Assembly (NCBI GenBank): GCA_016705235.1 | Contig: JADIYP010000006.1 | Coordinates: forward strand, 1,364,001-1,428,000 | DNA: 64,000 nucleotides | Direction of reading: 5' to 3' | Source: Candidatus Leptovillus affinis | GTDB taxonomy: Bacteria > Chloroflexota > Anaerolineae > Promineifilales > Promineifilaceae | Shown: one piece after another, positions 35,216 through 44,848 of the stretch | Position numbering within the stretch: the stretch's first letter is position 1 | Layout of the letters: every line of letters begins with the position of its first letter | Position numbers and translations under genes: made by a program | The notes under the pieces: model-generated | The model's input: the letters and a program-made list of their open reading frames with translations, nothing else | The model's database searches: none | Told to the model about the DNA's origin: nothing

Positions 35216-35785
35216 TTAGTTGGCAAGCGGGTGGCGGCACGATGGACAATCGACAACTTCGTGAACGGCCGTTTCCAGCTCTGGGTTAAGATATTCGGCC
35301 GGTCCGGGTTTGAAACCGGTGGCCCCGCACCAACACGCGTACCAACCCATCGGGGTGGTAGTATACAACATGCGTGGTACTTGTAAATTGATGGCTTCAA
35401 CCCCCATGCCCCAGCGAGCATTGGTGATCAGGCGTTGGCAGCCGGCTGAATGAAGTTTGTTGGCGTATAGGTGGAAGTGTTGACAGTGGCGCATCAGCAA
35501 AACGGCCGTGGTCACTCCTTTGGGAACAGCCGCACGCCGGGCATCCACAGCGTAAACGGCCAGATTATCCGGCAGCCCGTGCGCGGCGTTGGTGAGAACG
35601 GCCGTTTGCATCTCCCAGGCAATTACTTCGCGGGCGATATATGCCAGGCGGCGTGCCAGGCGCAAATCGCCTGCGCCAATTTCCAGCACCACATCATTGG
35701 GCCGAATCAACTCCAGCACCTGGTTGTAGGTTGGTTCATCGTAGGGCGCCCAAATGGACTCCCATTCACGTGCTGTCGCCGGCAT
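35216..35785 (-). CDS. class I SAM-dependent methyltransferase-like protein
   Basis: 189 residues. Motif I is VVLEIGAGDLRLARRLAY and resembles rRNA adenine dimethylase-type methyltransferases; the C-terminus has a CWCG and a CPSCRHPL pair that may bind zinc. Lies between a small membrane protein and dhaM in the same direction, with 12 bases to dhaM, so it is probably co-transcribed with the glycerol genes although its function seems unrelated. An ATG at 35788 is one codon upstream. Confidence 0.65.
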   Translation of the reverse strand: MPATAREWESIWAPYDEPTYNQVLELIRPNDVVLEIGAGDLRLARRLAYIAREVIAWEMQTAVLTNAAHGLPDNLAVYAVDARRAAVPKGVTTAVLLMRHCQHFHLYANKLHSAGCQRLITNARWGMGVEAINLQVPRMLYTTTPMGWYACWCGATGFKPGPAEYLNPELETAVHEVVDCPSCRHPLAN

Positions 35786-35796
35786 CATGATTGTGG

Positions 35797-36081
35797 TTAC
35801 CGCCTTACCATTTTATTGAAGCCAAAAGAGAGCAAAAAAACCACCCAAACGGCCGTGGCCGAAGCCAGCCCCCACATAATCGAGCGCCCAAGTCCTTCTG
35901 TGGGATAAAGCTGCCAGATCATGAAAAGAGCAAACCCAAGACTCAACAAACCCATCATCATCAAACCAGAACGGTGCTGAATCCAGGGTTCGCTCAACGC
36001 CTTGCGGATTTCAGCATCCTGTGCTTCTTCCTCAGCCTTTGTCAGATGTTTTTTTTGTTTCCGCTTGGATTTATTCGCCAT
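35797..36081 (-). CDS. small two-helix membrane protein
   Basis: 94 residues: a Lys-rich start (MANKSKRKQKKHLTKAEEEA), then two hydrophobic segments (LMMMGLLSLGFALFMIW and WGLASATAVWVVFLLSFGF). No family recognised. It starts nine bases before the methyltransferase region and could be co-transcribed. Confidence 0.6.
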   Translation of the reverse strand: MANKSKRKQKKHLTKAEEEAQDAEIRKALSEPWIQHRSGLMMMGLLSLGFALFMIWQLYPTEGLGRSIMWGLASATAVWVVFLLSFGFNKMVRR

Positions 36082-36104
36082 AAAAGTTCCTGCATCTATA
36101 CAAC

Positions 36105-36186
36105 CCTATAGGGTTTGATTTCCAAAAGGCCCAACTTCTCAAGAGTAAACCTTTAGGGTTTTCCCAGAGAAACCTGAACAGTTACC
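36105..36186. repeat. AACCC/GGGTT hairpin unit, reverse copy
   Basis: AACCCTATAGGGTTTGATTT, a spacer with CCCAACTTCTCAAGAG and AAACCTTTAGGGTTT, then GAGAAACCTGAACAGTT, the reverse of the unit at 32517. Lies behind glpC. Confidence 0.65.
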
Positions 36187-36192
36187 AGTTCC

Positions 36193-37455
36193 TTACAAAA
36201 GCTGCCGCTTTTCCAGGTCATACAGACCATAAGCTGCGGCTAAAATCTCGACCGGATGGCGTGATGGCAGGTCTGTGCCATGTTCCAACTGCCAGCGGCA
36301 AGTCTCCGAATCGCACGCCGTCATCTCCACATCGCCGCCCTGGTCGGCCACAAAATCAAACAATTCCGCGCCGACATCCATGGCGATCTGGTACTTTTCC
36401 TTCTTATACCCATATGTTCCGGCAATGCCGCAGCAGCGCGCATGGCTTTCGCGTATGTCTATGCCCGGGATCAAGGCCATGATGTCCATGGCCGGTTTGC
36501 CGACGCGGTGCGCCCGGTATTGGCAGGGCGCATGGTAAGGCAGCACCATATTCATCTGGCGAAAATCAGTTTTTAATTCGCCCAATTCGTGCCGTTCGCG
36601 CAGCCACTCGAAAATGTCCCAGGTGGCGTTGGTGATGGCTTTGGCGTTGTCGCTGTCCATGTCCAACAACTCTGGCGCTTCTTCTTTTAATGTAAGCGTG
36701 CAGCTTGTGCTGGTGCCTACAATGTCCAACCCGGCCTGGGCATAAACGAGCAGTTTGTTGATGTTGTTTTGATGGTAATCAGCGGCTGCGCCAAATTCGC
36801 CATTGCTCAACATGGGCAAGCCGCAGCAGTTTTGCGGCGGAACCAGCACTTCATAACCATTATGCTCAAACACAGCCACCGTCGCTTTACCGATGAATGG
36901 TTCGTAATACATGGTAGCGCAGCCGTGATAATAGACAACTTTTTTGTCCGATTTGAGGCGCTGTGCCTGTGTTTTCTTAAACCAATCGCCGAATGAGCCG
37001 TCGGTGCTCCAGTGGGGCAGCGGGGCTTGCCGGGCAATGCCCATTACCTTTTCAGCCATGACCCGGCTAAAGGAATTGTGCAGGCCAAAATTTGCCAGAC
37101 CGGGCACAATGTGACCGAGTTTGCCCAACATTTCGTTGCGCCCCAGCAGCCGGTTGCGCAGGGGGATGCCTTTTTCAGAGACGATTTGGGCGCGGGCGCG
37201 GGCGTTGAGTTCGGCTATTTTGACGCCGGTGGGGCACACTTCATTACAAACCCGGCAGCCAGAGCAATAATCAACCGAATGGTCGGGGGTTTGGGGCTGG
37301 CCATTTTCCCGAAACCGCTGTGCCTGGGGACCAACATATTTGGGACCAGGGAACAAATCGGTAACGGCCGCCACCGGGCAGTAGCTGGTGCAGATATTGC
37401 ACTTGATGCATTCGTCCAAAGAGGGACCGACAGAATGCCATGATTTGGTATGCAT
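36193..37455 (-). CDS. glpC: anaerobic glycerol-3-phosphate dehydrogenase subunit C
   Basis: 420 residues. Two ferredoxin-type clusters, CIKCNICTSYCPVA and CSGCRVCNEVCPTG, at the N-terminus and two CCG domains (QNCCGLPMLSNG; ARCCGIAGTYGYKKEK) at the C-terminus. GlpC anchors GlpAB and passes electrons to the quinone pool. It starts 12 bases after glpB. ATG 37455 is preceded by AGGATC. Confidence 0.92.
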   Translation of the reverse strand: MHTKSWHSVGPSLDECIKCNICTSYCPVAAVTDLFPGPKYVGPQAQRFRENGQPQTPDHSVDYCSGCRVCNEVCPTGVKIAELNARARAQIVSEKGIPLRNRLLGRNEMLGKLGHIVPGLANFGLHNSFSRVMAEKVMGIARQAPLPHWSTDGSFGDWFKKTQAQRLKSDKKVVYYHGCATMYYEPFIGKATVAVFEHNGYEVLVPPQNCCGLPMLSNGEFGAAADYHQNNINKLLVYAQAGLDIVGTSTSCTLTLKEEAPELLDMDSDNAKAITNATWDIFEWLRERHELGELKTDFRQMNMVLPYHAPCQYRAHRVGKPAMDIMALIPGIDIRESHARCCGIAGTYGYKKEKYQIAMDVGAELFDFVADQGGDVEMTACDSETCRWQLEHGTDLPSRHPVEILAAAYGLYDLEKRQLL

Positions 37456-37466
37456 AGTTGATCCTT

Positions 37467-38744
37467 TTAGCCGCTGAGAGCTTGAGCCGCAGCCACACCG
37501 GTGGCAACGGCCGTTCCCTCGACGCTGCGTTCCTGAATCCCATCACTGTGAGCCAGCAAATTACCGGCGGCCCACAGGTTGGCATAAAGCGGTTGGTCGT
37601 TTGCGCCGATGGGCTGGAAGCTGGCATTGACTTTGACGCCGCCCTTGAAGACCGGGTGTCCTTGTGGGTTGAGGAAACCGGGATTGAACCAATCGGCCCG
37701 CTCCTGGGGAATAGTGAGGGGTAGGTTGAAGATGGTTTCCCAGACACGGCCGTTCACATCACTGTTAAATCCGCCGCCTAAAATACCGCCTGTTGCCAGC
37801 AAGAACTTATCGGCGCGCAGCTTGAGCGGGCGCGCGCTGGTGGCGCTTTCTACCCATTGCACTGCGCCTGGCACGCCATTTGGCGCGGTTGTCTGGGTAG
37901 AAATCACCTCTAAACCGGCCGTCAGGCGGACACCCAGGCTTTGCAGATGGCCGCGAAAAGCCTTGTACAAGCGCACACCGGGCACGCTGGGTGGCAACGT
38001 GGGGATTTCAAAAACCGGCGAGTTGGTTTCTCGTTCCAGTTCAGCCAGGAACGTGATGTGGGCATCCATGCCTAAAATTGCCGGTAAACCAATTCGCTCG
38101 CCAGGGCGGACAATTTTACGCAGGGCAGCAGCCAAAAGCGCGCGCTGCTCTTTATTATCCAGCCCCTGGGCCAACTGCACGGTGTTGCTGTCGCGCCGGT
38201 TGGTGATGAGCTTCAGAGGCAAGAAAGCGGCGCGGGCGGGATAACCGAGATGGGTGAGATTTTCCGCAATCAATTCCGGGTAAAAATCGCGCATCCCTTC
38301 GAAGCCAACAATCAGCATGGGTTCGGAACGGCTCAGGTCGCCGGCAAGCTGCGCTTTGGGGGCCAGATACGTGGGACGAGCGGCGCCGGCAGGCGACGGC
38401 AGGAGTACATTGTCGCCAGGGTTTGTCGCCCCGCCGTAAGGCACGCCGATGTCTTTGCTGAGGGCGACAAACGTCGCCAGGGTTTGGGCAATGTGTTCAT
38501 TGGTCAGCAAAGCATATGGGTGCTGGGGGTTTTGTTGGATGAGCGATTGGATTTGTTCTAACGGCCGTTTCACCGGCAGTTCTGGCTGTGTAGCCGTGTA
38601 CCCCAATACGTCAATCGTGCCTGCGCCCCAATGCATGGAACCCAGTCCTTTGGCGGCTATGGTGACACGCATCCCTGCTTTAACGGCCGTATACGCGGCC
38701 ATCAACCCACTTAGTCCAGCGCCAATGACGAGTAAATCAGACAT
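37467..38744 (-). CDS. glpB: anaerobic glycerol-3-phosphate dehydrogenase subunit B
   Basis: 425 residues from ATG 38744 (MSDLLVIGAGLSGLMAAYTA), an FAD/FMN-binding flavoprotein fold, with GSMHWGAGTIDVLGY and GGILGGGFNSDVNGRV further along. The start overlaps the glpA stop by eight bases, so the subunits are translated together. GlpB mediates electron flow between GlpA and GlpC. Confidence 0.9.
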   Translation of the reverse strand: MSDLLVIGAGLSGLMAAYTAVKAGMRVTIAAKGLGSMHWGAGTIDVLGYTATQPELPVKRPLEQIQSLIQQNPQHPYALLTNEHIAQTLATFVALSKDIGVPYGGATNPGDNVLLPSPAGAARPTYLAPKAQLAGDLSRSEPMLIVGFEGMRDFYPELIAENLTHLGYPARAAFLPLKLITNRRDSNTVQLAQGLDNKEQRALLAAALRKIVRPGERIGLPAILGMDAHITFLAELERETNSPVFEIPTLPPSVPGVRLYKAFRGHLQSLGVRLTAGLEVISTQTTAPNGVPGAVQWVESATSARPLKLRADKFLLATGGILGGGFNSDVNGRVWETIFNLPLTIPQERADWFNPGFLNPQGHPVFKGGVKVNASFQPIGANDQPLYANLWAAGNLLAHSDGIQERSVEGTAVATGVAAAQALSG

Positions 38745-40512
38745 CGGCCACCTCCTCGGCTGTTGGCGTGGTGTCAAACAGATAAAACTCAGTAACCGGG
38801 CTGGAAAGTTCTTTGTCCGGCAGGTGATCGACGTTCATCAGGCTCATGTAGATGAGTTCATCCAGCCGTTCTTGTTTAAGCTGCCGTCCCCAAAGAATAG
38901 GTGTGACCCCTTTCCAACGTTCTTGCAAAAAGTCGCGCAGCAGCAAATTGGGGTTAAAGGAATCGGCGGTATTGGCGGCACGGCCGTTATCCTCGTGGCT
39001 GTCGGCATCGCTGACCAAATTATGACCAGGCGATTGCAAGTAGGCGACTTCCCACTTGGCCGCGCTGCTGGCATCATCGCTCATATTCACTTCCCAACTG
39101 CCCGCTTTTTTCATTTCGTGCAAAATGCCGGTGGCGCGGTAGGTGCAGAACCCGCCCTGGCACGGTCCTTTGCCCAGGCGCACATCGCGCCGCAAGTCGT
39201 CCAAAGTCAGCAGCGGGTTGCGCCGGGCGGCGTTTTCAATCATCGTGCGGGTAACCAGTTCGCACTCGCAAACCAATTCGCTTTGTAGATGTTTTTCTTC
39301 GATTTCGTGCAGGCGGTGACCGACCCAATAATGGCCCTGTTCTGCGCCGGGGACGGGGGTGGTGGCGGTAGTACACGGCCGTTCTGTGCCCAAATGCCGG
39401 CAAATATCATCAACCGTCGCCTCGGCCATCAGGCGGAAGGTAGTCCATTTACCGCCGGTAATCGTGAGGAAACCGGCGACCCCTTCCCGCTCTTTGTGGT
39501 CTAACAAGGCCAGTTTGCGGGTAACATCGCGTCCTTTGCCACTGGTGTAGGTATCTTGAAATAACGGCCGTACCCCAGCCCACGCTCGCAGCACCCGCGC
39601 CTGAGCAAATCCGGGAACCATCTTGTCCCCTTCTTCCAACATCTTTTTCACTTCCCACGGCTCAATCCGCAGAGGCTCCGGTTCCGGCACATTAATTGAG
39701 GTCGTTCCAATAACGCAAACTGTATGGCTGGGCACAATAATGTCCCCATCTGAAGGGCTTTTGCAACGATTCACCACCGTGTTCACCAACCGGTGATTCA
39801 TCGCCACCATCGTCCCCTTACTGGGCATAATGGTGATTTCGATGCCCGCCATCGCCGCCAATTTGCCCGTCCACGCTCCGGCCGCATTCACCGTCATGTC
39901 GGCATGAATTTCTGTATCTTCACCGGTGACCACATTGTGCACAACAGCCCCGGCCACACGCCGATCACTCTCGCCGCCAACCATAATCAGGCTGGTAACT
40001 TCATGGTATGTCAGAATTTGCGCCCCGGCATTTCGCGCCGCCTGCGCCGTGGCATGCGCCGCCAAAAAGCTATCAGAAGAGCCATCCGGCACTTCAAATA
40101 CGCGGCTGATACGCGGGTTTAGCAGCGGTTCACGACGCAGCGCCTCAGCCACGGGAATTTCAACACAAGGAATACCTACTGCTTCACAGCCAGCCTTAAA
40201 TTTGTCAGGATATTCGCCTTCGTCTTCAGGCAAAACCACAAAAAAGCCGCTCGTGTCTTCAATGCAGTGGGCATGCGTAACACGCAATATTTGATTCTCG
40301 GCAATACACTCTGCCGCGCCGTGTGAATCTTTGACGGCATACCGGCCACCGCTGTGCAGCAGCCCATGATACCGTCCAGACGTGCCATGCGTCAGGTCAC
40401 GCCGTTCCACCAACACAACCTTCAAACCGCGTAAAGCAGCATCCCAGGCAACACCTGTGCCCGTAGCTCCCCCACCAATCACTAAAACTTCTGTCTGTAT
40501 ACGGTTCATCAT
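38737..40512 (-). CDS. glpA: glycerol-3-phosphate dehydrogenase, large catalytic subunit
   Basis: 591 residues from ATG 40512, preceded by GGGGAGA. N-terminal FAD motif EVLVIGGGATGTGVAWDAAL and the HGTSGRYHGLLHSGGRYAV segment of GlpA/GlpD. The C-terminal BFD-like [2Fe-2S] domain has VCECELV and GPCQGGFC, which marks the GlpABC type rather than the aerobic GlpD. Oxidises glycerol-3-phosphate to dihydroxyacetone phosphate. Overlaps glpB. Confidence 0.92.
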   Translation of the reverse strand: MMNRIQTEVLVIGGGATGTGVAWDAALRGLKVVLVERRDLTHGTSGRYHGLLHSGGRYAVKDSHGAAECIAENQILRVTHAHCIEDTSGFFVVLPEDEGEYPDKFKAGCEAVGIPCVEIPVAEALRREPLLNPRISRVFEVPDGSSDSFLAAHATAQAARNAGAQILTYHEVTSLIMVGGESDRRVAGAVVHNVVTGEDTEIHADMTVNAAGAWTGKLAAMAGIEITIMPSKGTMVAMNHRLVNTVVNRCKSPSDGDIIVPSHTVCVIGTTSINVPEPEPLRIEPWEVKKMLEEGDKMVPGFAQARVLRAWAGVRPLFQDTYTSGKGRDVTRKLALLDHKEREGVAGFLTITGGKWTTFRLMAEATVDDICRHLGTERPCTTATTPVPGAEQGHYWVGHRLHEIEEKHLQSELVCECELVTRTMIENAARRNPLLTLDDLRRDVRLGKGPCQGGFCTYRATGILHEMKKAGSWEVNMSDDASSAAKWEVAYLQSPGHNLVSDADSHEDNGRAANTADSFNPNLLLRDFLQERWKGVTPILWGRQLKQERLDELIYMSLMNVDHLPDKELSSPVTEFYLFDTTPTAEEVADV

Positions 40513-40602
40513 GGGTCTCCCCAGACAAAAATAATGAATTGTGAATGAGTCCCACTGTTGGAACTCATTCACAATTCAAATTTCAAACTTCAAATTACCG
40601 AA

Positions 40603-42111
40603 TTATTCAACCCAGTCAAAGGTGCGAGTAACAGCCTTCTTCCATTGGGCATACAGTGCGGTGCTGGCATTGCTGCCTTCGGTCGGTTCCCAGGTCTTGG
40701 CAATACCCCAGTTGGCGCGCATTTCATCGGTGCTGGTCCAGAAGCCAACAGCGTAACCGGCGGCATAAGCAGCGCCCAAAGCTGTCGTTTCGGCCACTTT
40801 CGGGCGAACAACCGGCACGTCCAAAACGTCGGACTGGAATTGCATGAGGGTGTCATTGTAGACCATACCACCGTCTACCTTCAGAGCAGTTAACGGTACG
40901 CCGGAATCGGCGTTCATGGCATCCAAGACTTCGCGGGTCTGGTAAGCGGTGGCTTCCAAAGCAGCGCGGGCGATGTGGCCTTTGTTCACATAGCGGGTCA
41001 AGCCAACGATAGCGCCGCGTGCGTCGGAGCGCCAGTAGGGAGCAAACAGACCGGAGAAGGCCGGGACGAAGTAAACGCCACCATTGTCTTCCACGGACTT
41101 GGCATAATCTTCGATATGCGGGGAGAAATCGAAGAAGTTCATATTGTCACGGAGCCACTGCACCAAAGCGCCGGTGATGGCGATGGAACCTTCCAAAGCA
41201 TACACAGCCGGTTCGTCACCGAATTTGTAGCAAAGGGTGGTCAGCAGACCGCTCTTGGAGGGGACGATCTTGGTGCCGGTGTTCAGGATCATGAAGCAGC
41301 CGGTGCCATAGGTGTTTTTGGCTTCGCCAGGGCTGAAGCAAGCTTGCCCAACGGTAGCGGCTTGTTGGTCGCCCAGGTCGCCAGCGACAGCAATTTTGCC
41401 GCCAAACGGACCAGATTCGGTTGTGTAGCCATACACTTTCGAGGACGGCATAATCTTGGGCAGCATAGACATGGGGATGGTCATTTCTTTGGCAATGGTT
41501 TCGGACCAATCCAATGTTTCCAGGTTCATGAGCATGGTACGGCTGGCATTGGTGACGTCGGTAACGTGCGCGCCGCCCTTAGGCCCACCGGTGAGGTTCC
41601 AAATAACCCAGGTATCGATGTTGCCAAAGATAGCGTCGCCTTTTTCGGCCGCTTCGCGCAGACCTTCGACGTTATCCAGCATCCACTTCACTTTGGGGCC
41701 AGAGAAGTAGGTGGCCAAGGGGAGGCCAACCTTATCGCGGAACCGATTTTGGCCAACGCTGCCTTCGAGGACTTTGATGATTTTGTCGGTGCGGGTGTCT
41801 TGCCAGACGATGGCATTGTAATATGGCTTTCCGGTGTTTTTGTCCCAGACAACAGTGGTTTCACGCTGGTTGGTGACACCAACGGCCGCAAGGTCGGCGG
41901 CAGTGAGGCCGGCATTTTTCATGGCGCCCTTGACTACATCTTGGGTGCGCGCCCAAATTTCCATCGGGTTGTGTTCTACCCAGCCCGGTTTGGGATAAAT
42001 TTGCTCGTGTTCCATTTGGTGAATACCAACGGGTTCGCCAGCGTGATTGAAAATCATGCAACGGGTACTGGTAGTACCCTGATCGATTGCAGCTACAAAT
42101 TTTTCTGACAT
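40603..42111 (-). CDS. glpK: glycerol kinase
   Basis: 502 residues, full length. ATP-site motifs AIDQGTTSTRCMIF and VAGDLGDQQAATVGQ; substrate residues in the KPYYNAIVWQDTRT region; GTGCFMILNTG. ATG 42111 follows AAGGAG. Converts glycerol to glycerol-3-phosphate for GlpABC. The gene and its upstream neighbours contain no ACGGCCGT, unlike most of the window. Confidence 0.95.
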   Translation of the reverse strand: MSEKFVAAIDQGTTSTRCMIFNHAGEPVGIHQMEHEQIYPKPGWVEHNPMEIWARTQDVVKGAMKNAGLTAADLAAVGVTNQRETTVVWDKNTGKPYYNAIVWQDTRTDKIIKVLEGSVGQNRFRDKVGLPLATYFSGPKVKWMLDNVEGLREAAEKGDAIFGNIDTWVIWNLTGGPKGGAHVTDVTNASRTMLMNLETLDWSETIAKEMTIPMSMLPKIMPSSKVYGYTTESGPFGGKIAVAGDLGDQQAATVGQACFSPGEAKNTYGTGCFMILNTGTKIVPSKSGLLTTLCYKFGDEPAVYALEGSIAITGALVQWLRDNMNFFDFSPHIEDYAKSVEDNGGVYFVPAFSGLFAPYWRSDARGAIVGLTRYVNKGHIARAALEATAYQTREVLDAMNADSGVPLTALKVDGGMVYNDTLMQFQSDVLDVPVVRPKVAETTALGAAYAAGYAVGFWTSTDEMRANWGIAKTWEPTEGSNASTALYAQWKKAVTRTFDWVE

Positions 42112-42175
42112 TTTTTCTCCTTCAGATGAAAATAGTGGGGAGCAGGCTCAAATGAGCCTGCTCAAAATGCTAAAG

Positions 42176-42805
42176 TTATTTTTCCAATGTATCCAGCAAT
42201 GCTTTCAACATAAGATATGATGAGGTAGCTCCGGGGTCTTGATGCCCTCGGCTGCGTTCACCCAGGTAACTGGCGCGGCCTTTGCGAGCGATGAGCGGAA
42301 TTGTATCTTTCATGCCTTGTTCGGCTGCGTCGACGGCCGCTTTCATCGAACCTTTGGTGTCTTGTCCATTATCAATGGCGGCTTGCATGGCATCCAAGGC
42401 AGGTGACCAGGCGTCAAACATGGTTTTGTCTTCGAGTTGGGCGCGTCCCCGTTGAACAATGCCTTCAACGCCGGTCTTAAGCATTTTGAAGAGATCGTCG
42501 TCGGTCAGCTCCTCTTTGGAAGCCAAAGCCATGCCGCTGCGCATAAAAAATGTGCCGTAAAGGGGGCCGCTGGCGCCGCCTACGCTGGAAATAAGGGTCA
42601 TACCAGTCGTTTTCAGGATATTACCGATATCTTTATCGGCTACACTCGGTAATTTTTCCATGACCTTGTTAAATCCGCGGGTCATGTTAATACCATGGTC
42701 AGCGTCGCCAATAGCCGCGTCTAGCTGGGTGAGATACTCTCGGTTTTCTGTCATTACAGTGGCTGTTGCTTCAAGCCACTGGACAATCTGATCTCGGGTG
42801 ACCAT
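42176..42805 (-). CDS. dhaL: dihydroxyacetone kinase subunit DhaL
   Basis: 209 residues. The Mg-ADP site is seen in LDAAIGDADHGINMTRGF, and the helical bundle ends with SYLGERSRGHQDPGATSS. DhaL holds ADP permanently and is rephosphorylated by DhaM, then phosphorylates dihydroxyacetone on DhaK. Between dhaK and glpK in the operon; AAGGAAAGG before the ATG. Confidence 0.92.
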   Translation of the reverse strand: MVTRDQIVQWLEATATVMTENREYLTQLDAAIGDADHGINMTRGFNKVMEKLPSVADKDIGNILKTTGMTLISSVGGASGPLYGTFFMRSGMALASKEELTDDDLFKMLKTGVEGIVQRGRAQLEDKTMFDAWSPALDAMQAAIDNGQDTKGSMKAAVDAAEQGMKDTIPLIARKGRASYLGERSRGHQDPGATSSYLMLKALLDTLEK

Positions 42806-42897
42806 AGTGCCTTTCCTTATGTGACAGTGTTCAGGTGGTCGTTAATAACGACTAACGACCTTTTACCCGGTCGCTGATCACGATTTGTTGAACACTA

Positions 42898-43971
42898 TTA
42901 TGCGCCCCAACGGAGACCAGGCGTCACAACTGGAGCATCCCAGAACTTCAGGATTTCGTCATCAGCCTTCAACAACGTAATGGAGCAGCCGGCCATCTCC
43001 AATGAGGTGATGTAGGGGCCGATAAGATTTCGGACGATGGTGATGCCCTTGTCGTTGCAGATTTCGGCCAGTTTGCGGTATACCGCATACAATTCGGATA
43101 CAGGTGTGCCACCCATGCTGTTAACAAAGGCAATTACCTGATCGCCGGATTGCAGTGGCGGGTCGACCAATTCGACTTCTACCCAATCGCCAGCTTCATT
43201 GTCCCATTCACGGACTGTGCGGCTGTATGCGCCATCTTCGATGATGGCCAAAGCCATCATTTCGGTGATTTCGTCGGCGGTTTTCATGTGGAGGCGTTCA
43301 CGGCCGGGTTCGCCATGGATGCCGATGCCGATTTCAAATTCATCTTCGCCGAGTTCGAATGTGGGTTTACCGGCCGCGGGGACAGTGCAGGATGTGAGGG
43401 CCATGCCGAGGGAACGGCCGTACTTGTTAACTTTCCGCGCTAAATCGGCACATTGCTCCAGGGTGTAACCCGCTTCCGCCGCTGCGCCCACGATCTTCTC
43501 CGCCAGCACAGTCGTGCCTACGCCACGGCGACCCGCAGTGTACAAACTATCTTTTACAGCCGCATCGTCGTCGATCAGAATGCTCTGAACCTTGATGCCA
43601 TCGGCAAAAGCCAGTTCAGCGGCCGTTTCAAAATTCAACACATCCCCAGTGTAATTCTTTACCAGGAACAAGACCCCAGCGCCGCCATCAACAGCTTTGG
43701 CCGCTTCATACATCTGGTCCGGCGTGGGAGAAGTGAAGACCTCGCCGGGGCAGGCAGCATCCAGCATTCCTTTACCGACAAAACCGCCATGCATTGGTTC
43801 ATGGCCACTACCGCCGCCAGAAATCAACGCTACTTTTCCCTGAACCGGCGCATCTGCCCGCACAACAAACGTCGGGTCAAAGTGAATTTTCAACATATCG
43901 GGATGCGCAACTGCCATCCCCTCTAATTGTTCCTTCACAACGTCGTCAATCGCATTGATCAATTTTTTCAT
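42898..43971 (-). CDS. dhaK: dihydroxyacetone kinase subunit DhaK
   Basis: 357 residues. GGGSGHEPMHGGFVG binds the substrate, and the His that forms a covalent hemiaminal with dihydroxyacetone is in IGIGIHGEPGRERL. PTS-type because dhaL and dhaM are separate genes. ATG 43971 follows AAGGAGA. In known systems free DhaK antagonises the regulator DhaR; a DhaR-like gene is close by. Confidence 0.92.
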   Translation of the reverse strand: MKKLINAIDDVVKEQLEGMAVAHPDMLKIHFDPTFVVRADAPVQGKVALISGGGSGHEPMHGGFVGKGMLDAACPGEVFTSPTPDQMYEAAKAVDGGAGVLFLVKNYTGDVLNFETAAELAFADGIKVQSILIDDDAAVKDSLYTAGRRGVGTTVLAEKIVGAAAEAGYTLEQCADLARKVNKYGRSLGMALTSCTVPAAGKPTFELGEDEFEIGIGIHGEPGRERLHMKTADEITEMMALAIIEDGAYSRTVREWDNEAGDWVEVELVDPPLQSGDQVIAFVNSMGGTPVSELYAVYRKLAEICNDKGITIVRNLIGPYITSLEMAGCSITLLKADDEILKFWDAPVVTPGLRWGA

Positions 43972-44053
43972 GGGACTCTCCTTACTTTCAGACCGGGCAC
44001 AAAGCGGCGGCTAAACCACCACTCCATGCCCGGTTTTTTAGAAACGATAACCG

Positions 44054-44848
44054 TTATTTCTTTTCGGGTAAGAACGGCGTAACAAAAGCGTCGTAGGCAA
44101 AAGCGCCAATCGCGCCGGCAATCGCCGGAACCAGAACTGGGACAATCAGCCAGTACAAGCCATCAAAAAGACCCTTGGTGCCGACAATGGCGCCAAAAAT
44201 ACGCGGGCCTAAATCACGAGCCGGGTTAATGGAGTAACCACTGGGGCCGCCCAAAGAAAGACCAATTGCCAAAACGGTGAAACCGACCAAGAACGGTCCC
44301 ATATTGTTCTTCAGACCCAGGTTGCGCTCGTCGCCGCTGGCCAAGACACCCCACAACAGCATCATCGTGCCAAAGAATTCGGCGATACCTGCGGTAAGCA
44401 TGGAATAGGTGCCGGTAGACGCTTCGCCCGTGCCGCCCCAGAAAGTGTTGCCGAATACAGAGCCGGGACCCGTGGACCAGACATTGGGCATGCCCGCAGC
44501 AACCAAACCATCACGGTAAACAAGGAAAACGGCCGCAGCGCCCAGAAAAGCGCCGATGAACTGCGCCACAATGTACGGGCCAACTTTACCCCAGGGGAAG
44601 CCACGCTTGGCGGCCAGAGCAATCGTCACGGCCGGATTGAGATGCGCGCCGCTAACGCCGCCGGAAATGTATACGGCAACGATAACAGCGAAAGCCCAGC
44701 CGATGGTTATGGTATTCCAGTTGTAAGCTGGACCAGCCAGACGGGGAGCTAAACCCACGTTGGCGACAACACCATCGCCCAACAGAATCAGAACAAAGGT
44801 GCCGAATATTTCGCCAATCAGTTCGCCTGTTAAACCTTTTTGTTTCAT
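44054..44848 (-). CDS. glpF: glycerol uptake facilitator (aquaglyceroporin)
   Basis: 264 residues, six transmembrane segments and two pore NPA motifs, in SGAHLNPAVTIAL and GYSINPARDLGPR. First gene of the glycerol run, with GGAGAG before its ATG and a 585-base upstream region that carries two candidate activator sites. Confidence 0.92.
   Translation of the reverse strand: MKQKGLTGELIGEIFGTFVLILLGDGVVANVGLAPRLAGPAYNWNTITIGWAFAVIVAVYISGGVSGAHLNPAVTIALAAKRGFPWGKVGPYIVAQFIGAFLGAAAVFLVYRDGLVAAGMPNVWSTGPGSVFGNTFWGGTGEASTGTYSMLTAGIAEFFGTMMLLWGVLASGDERNLGLKNNMGPFLVGFTVLAIGLSLGGPSGYSINPARDLGPRIFGAIVGTKGLFDGLYWLIVPVLVPAIAGAIGAFAYDAFVTPFLPEKK

Noticed and set aside
40975..42108. 377-residue + strand frame opposite glpK
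   Set aside because: Antisense shadow of a well-recognised glycerol kinase.
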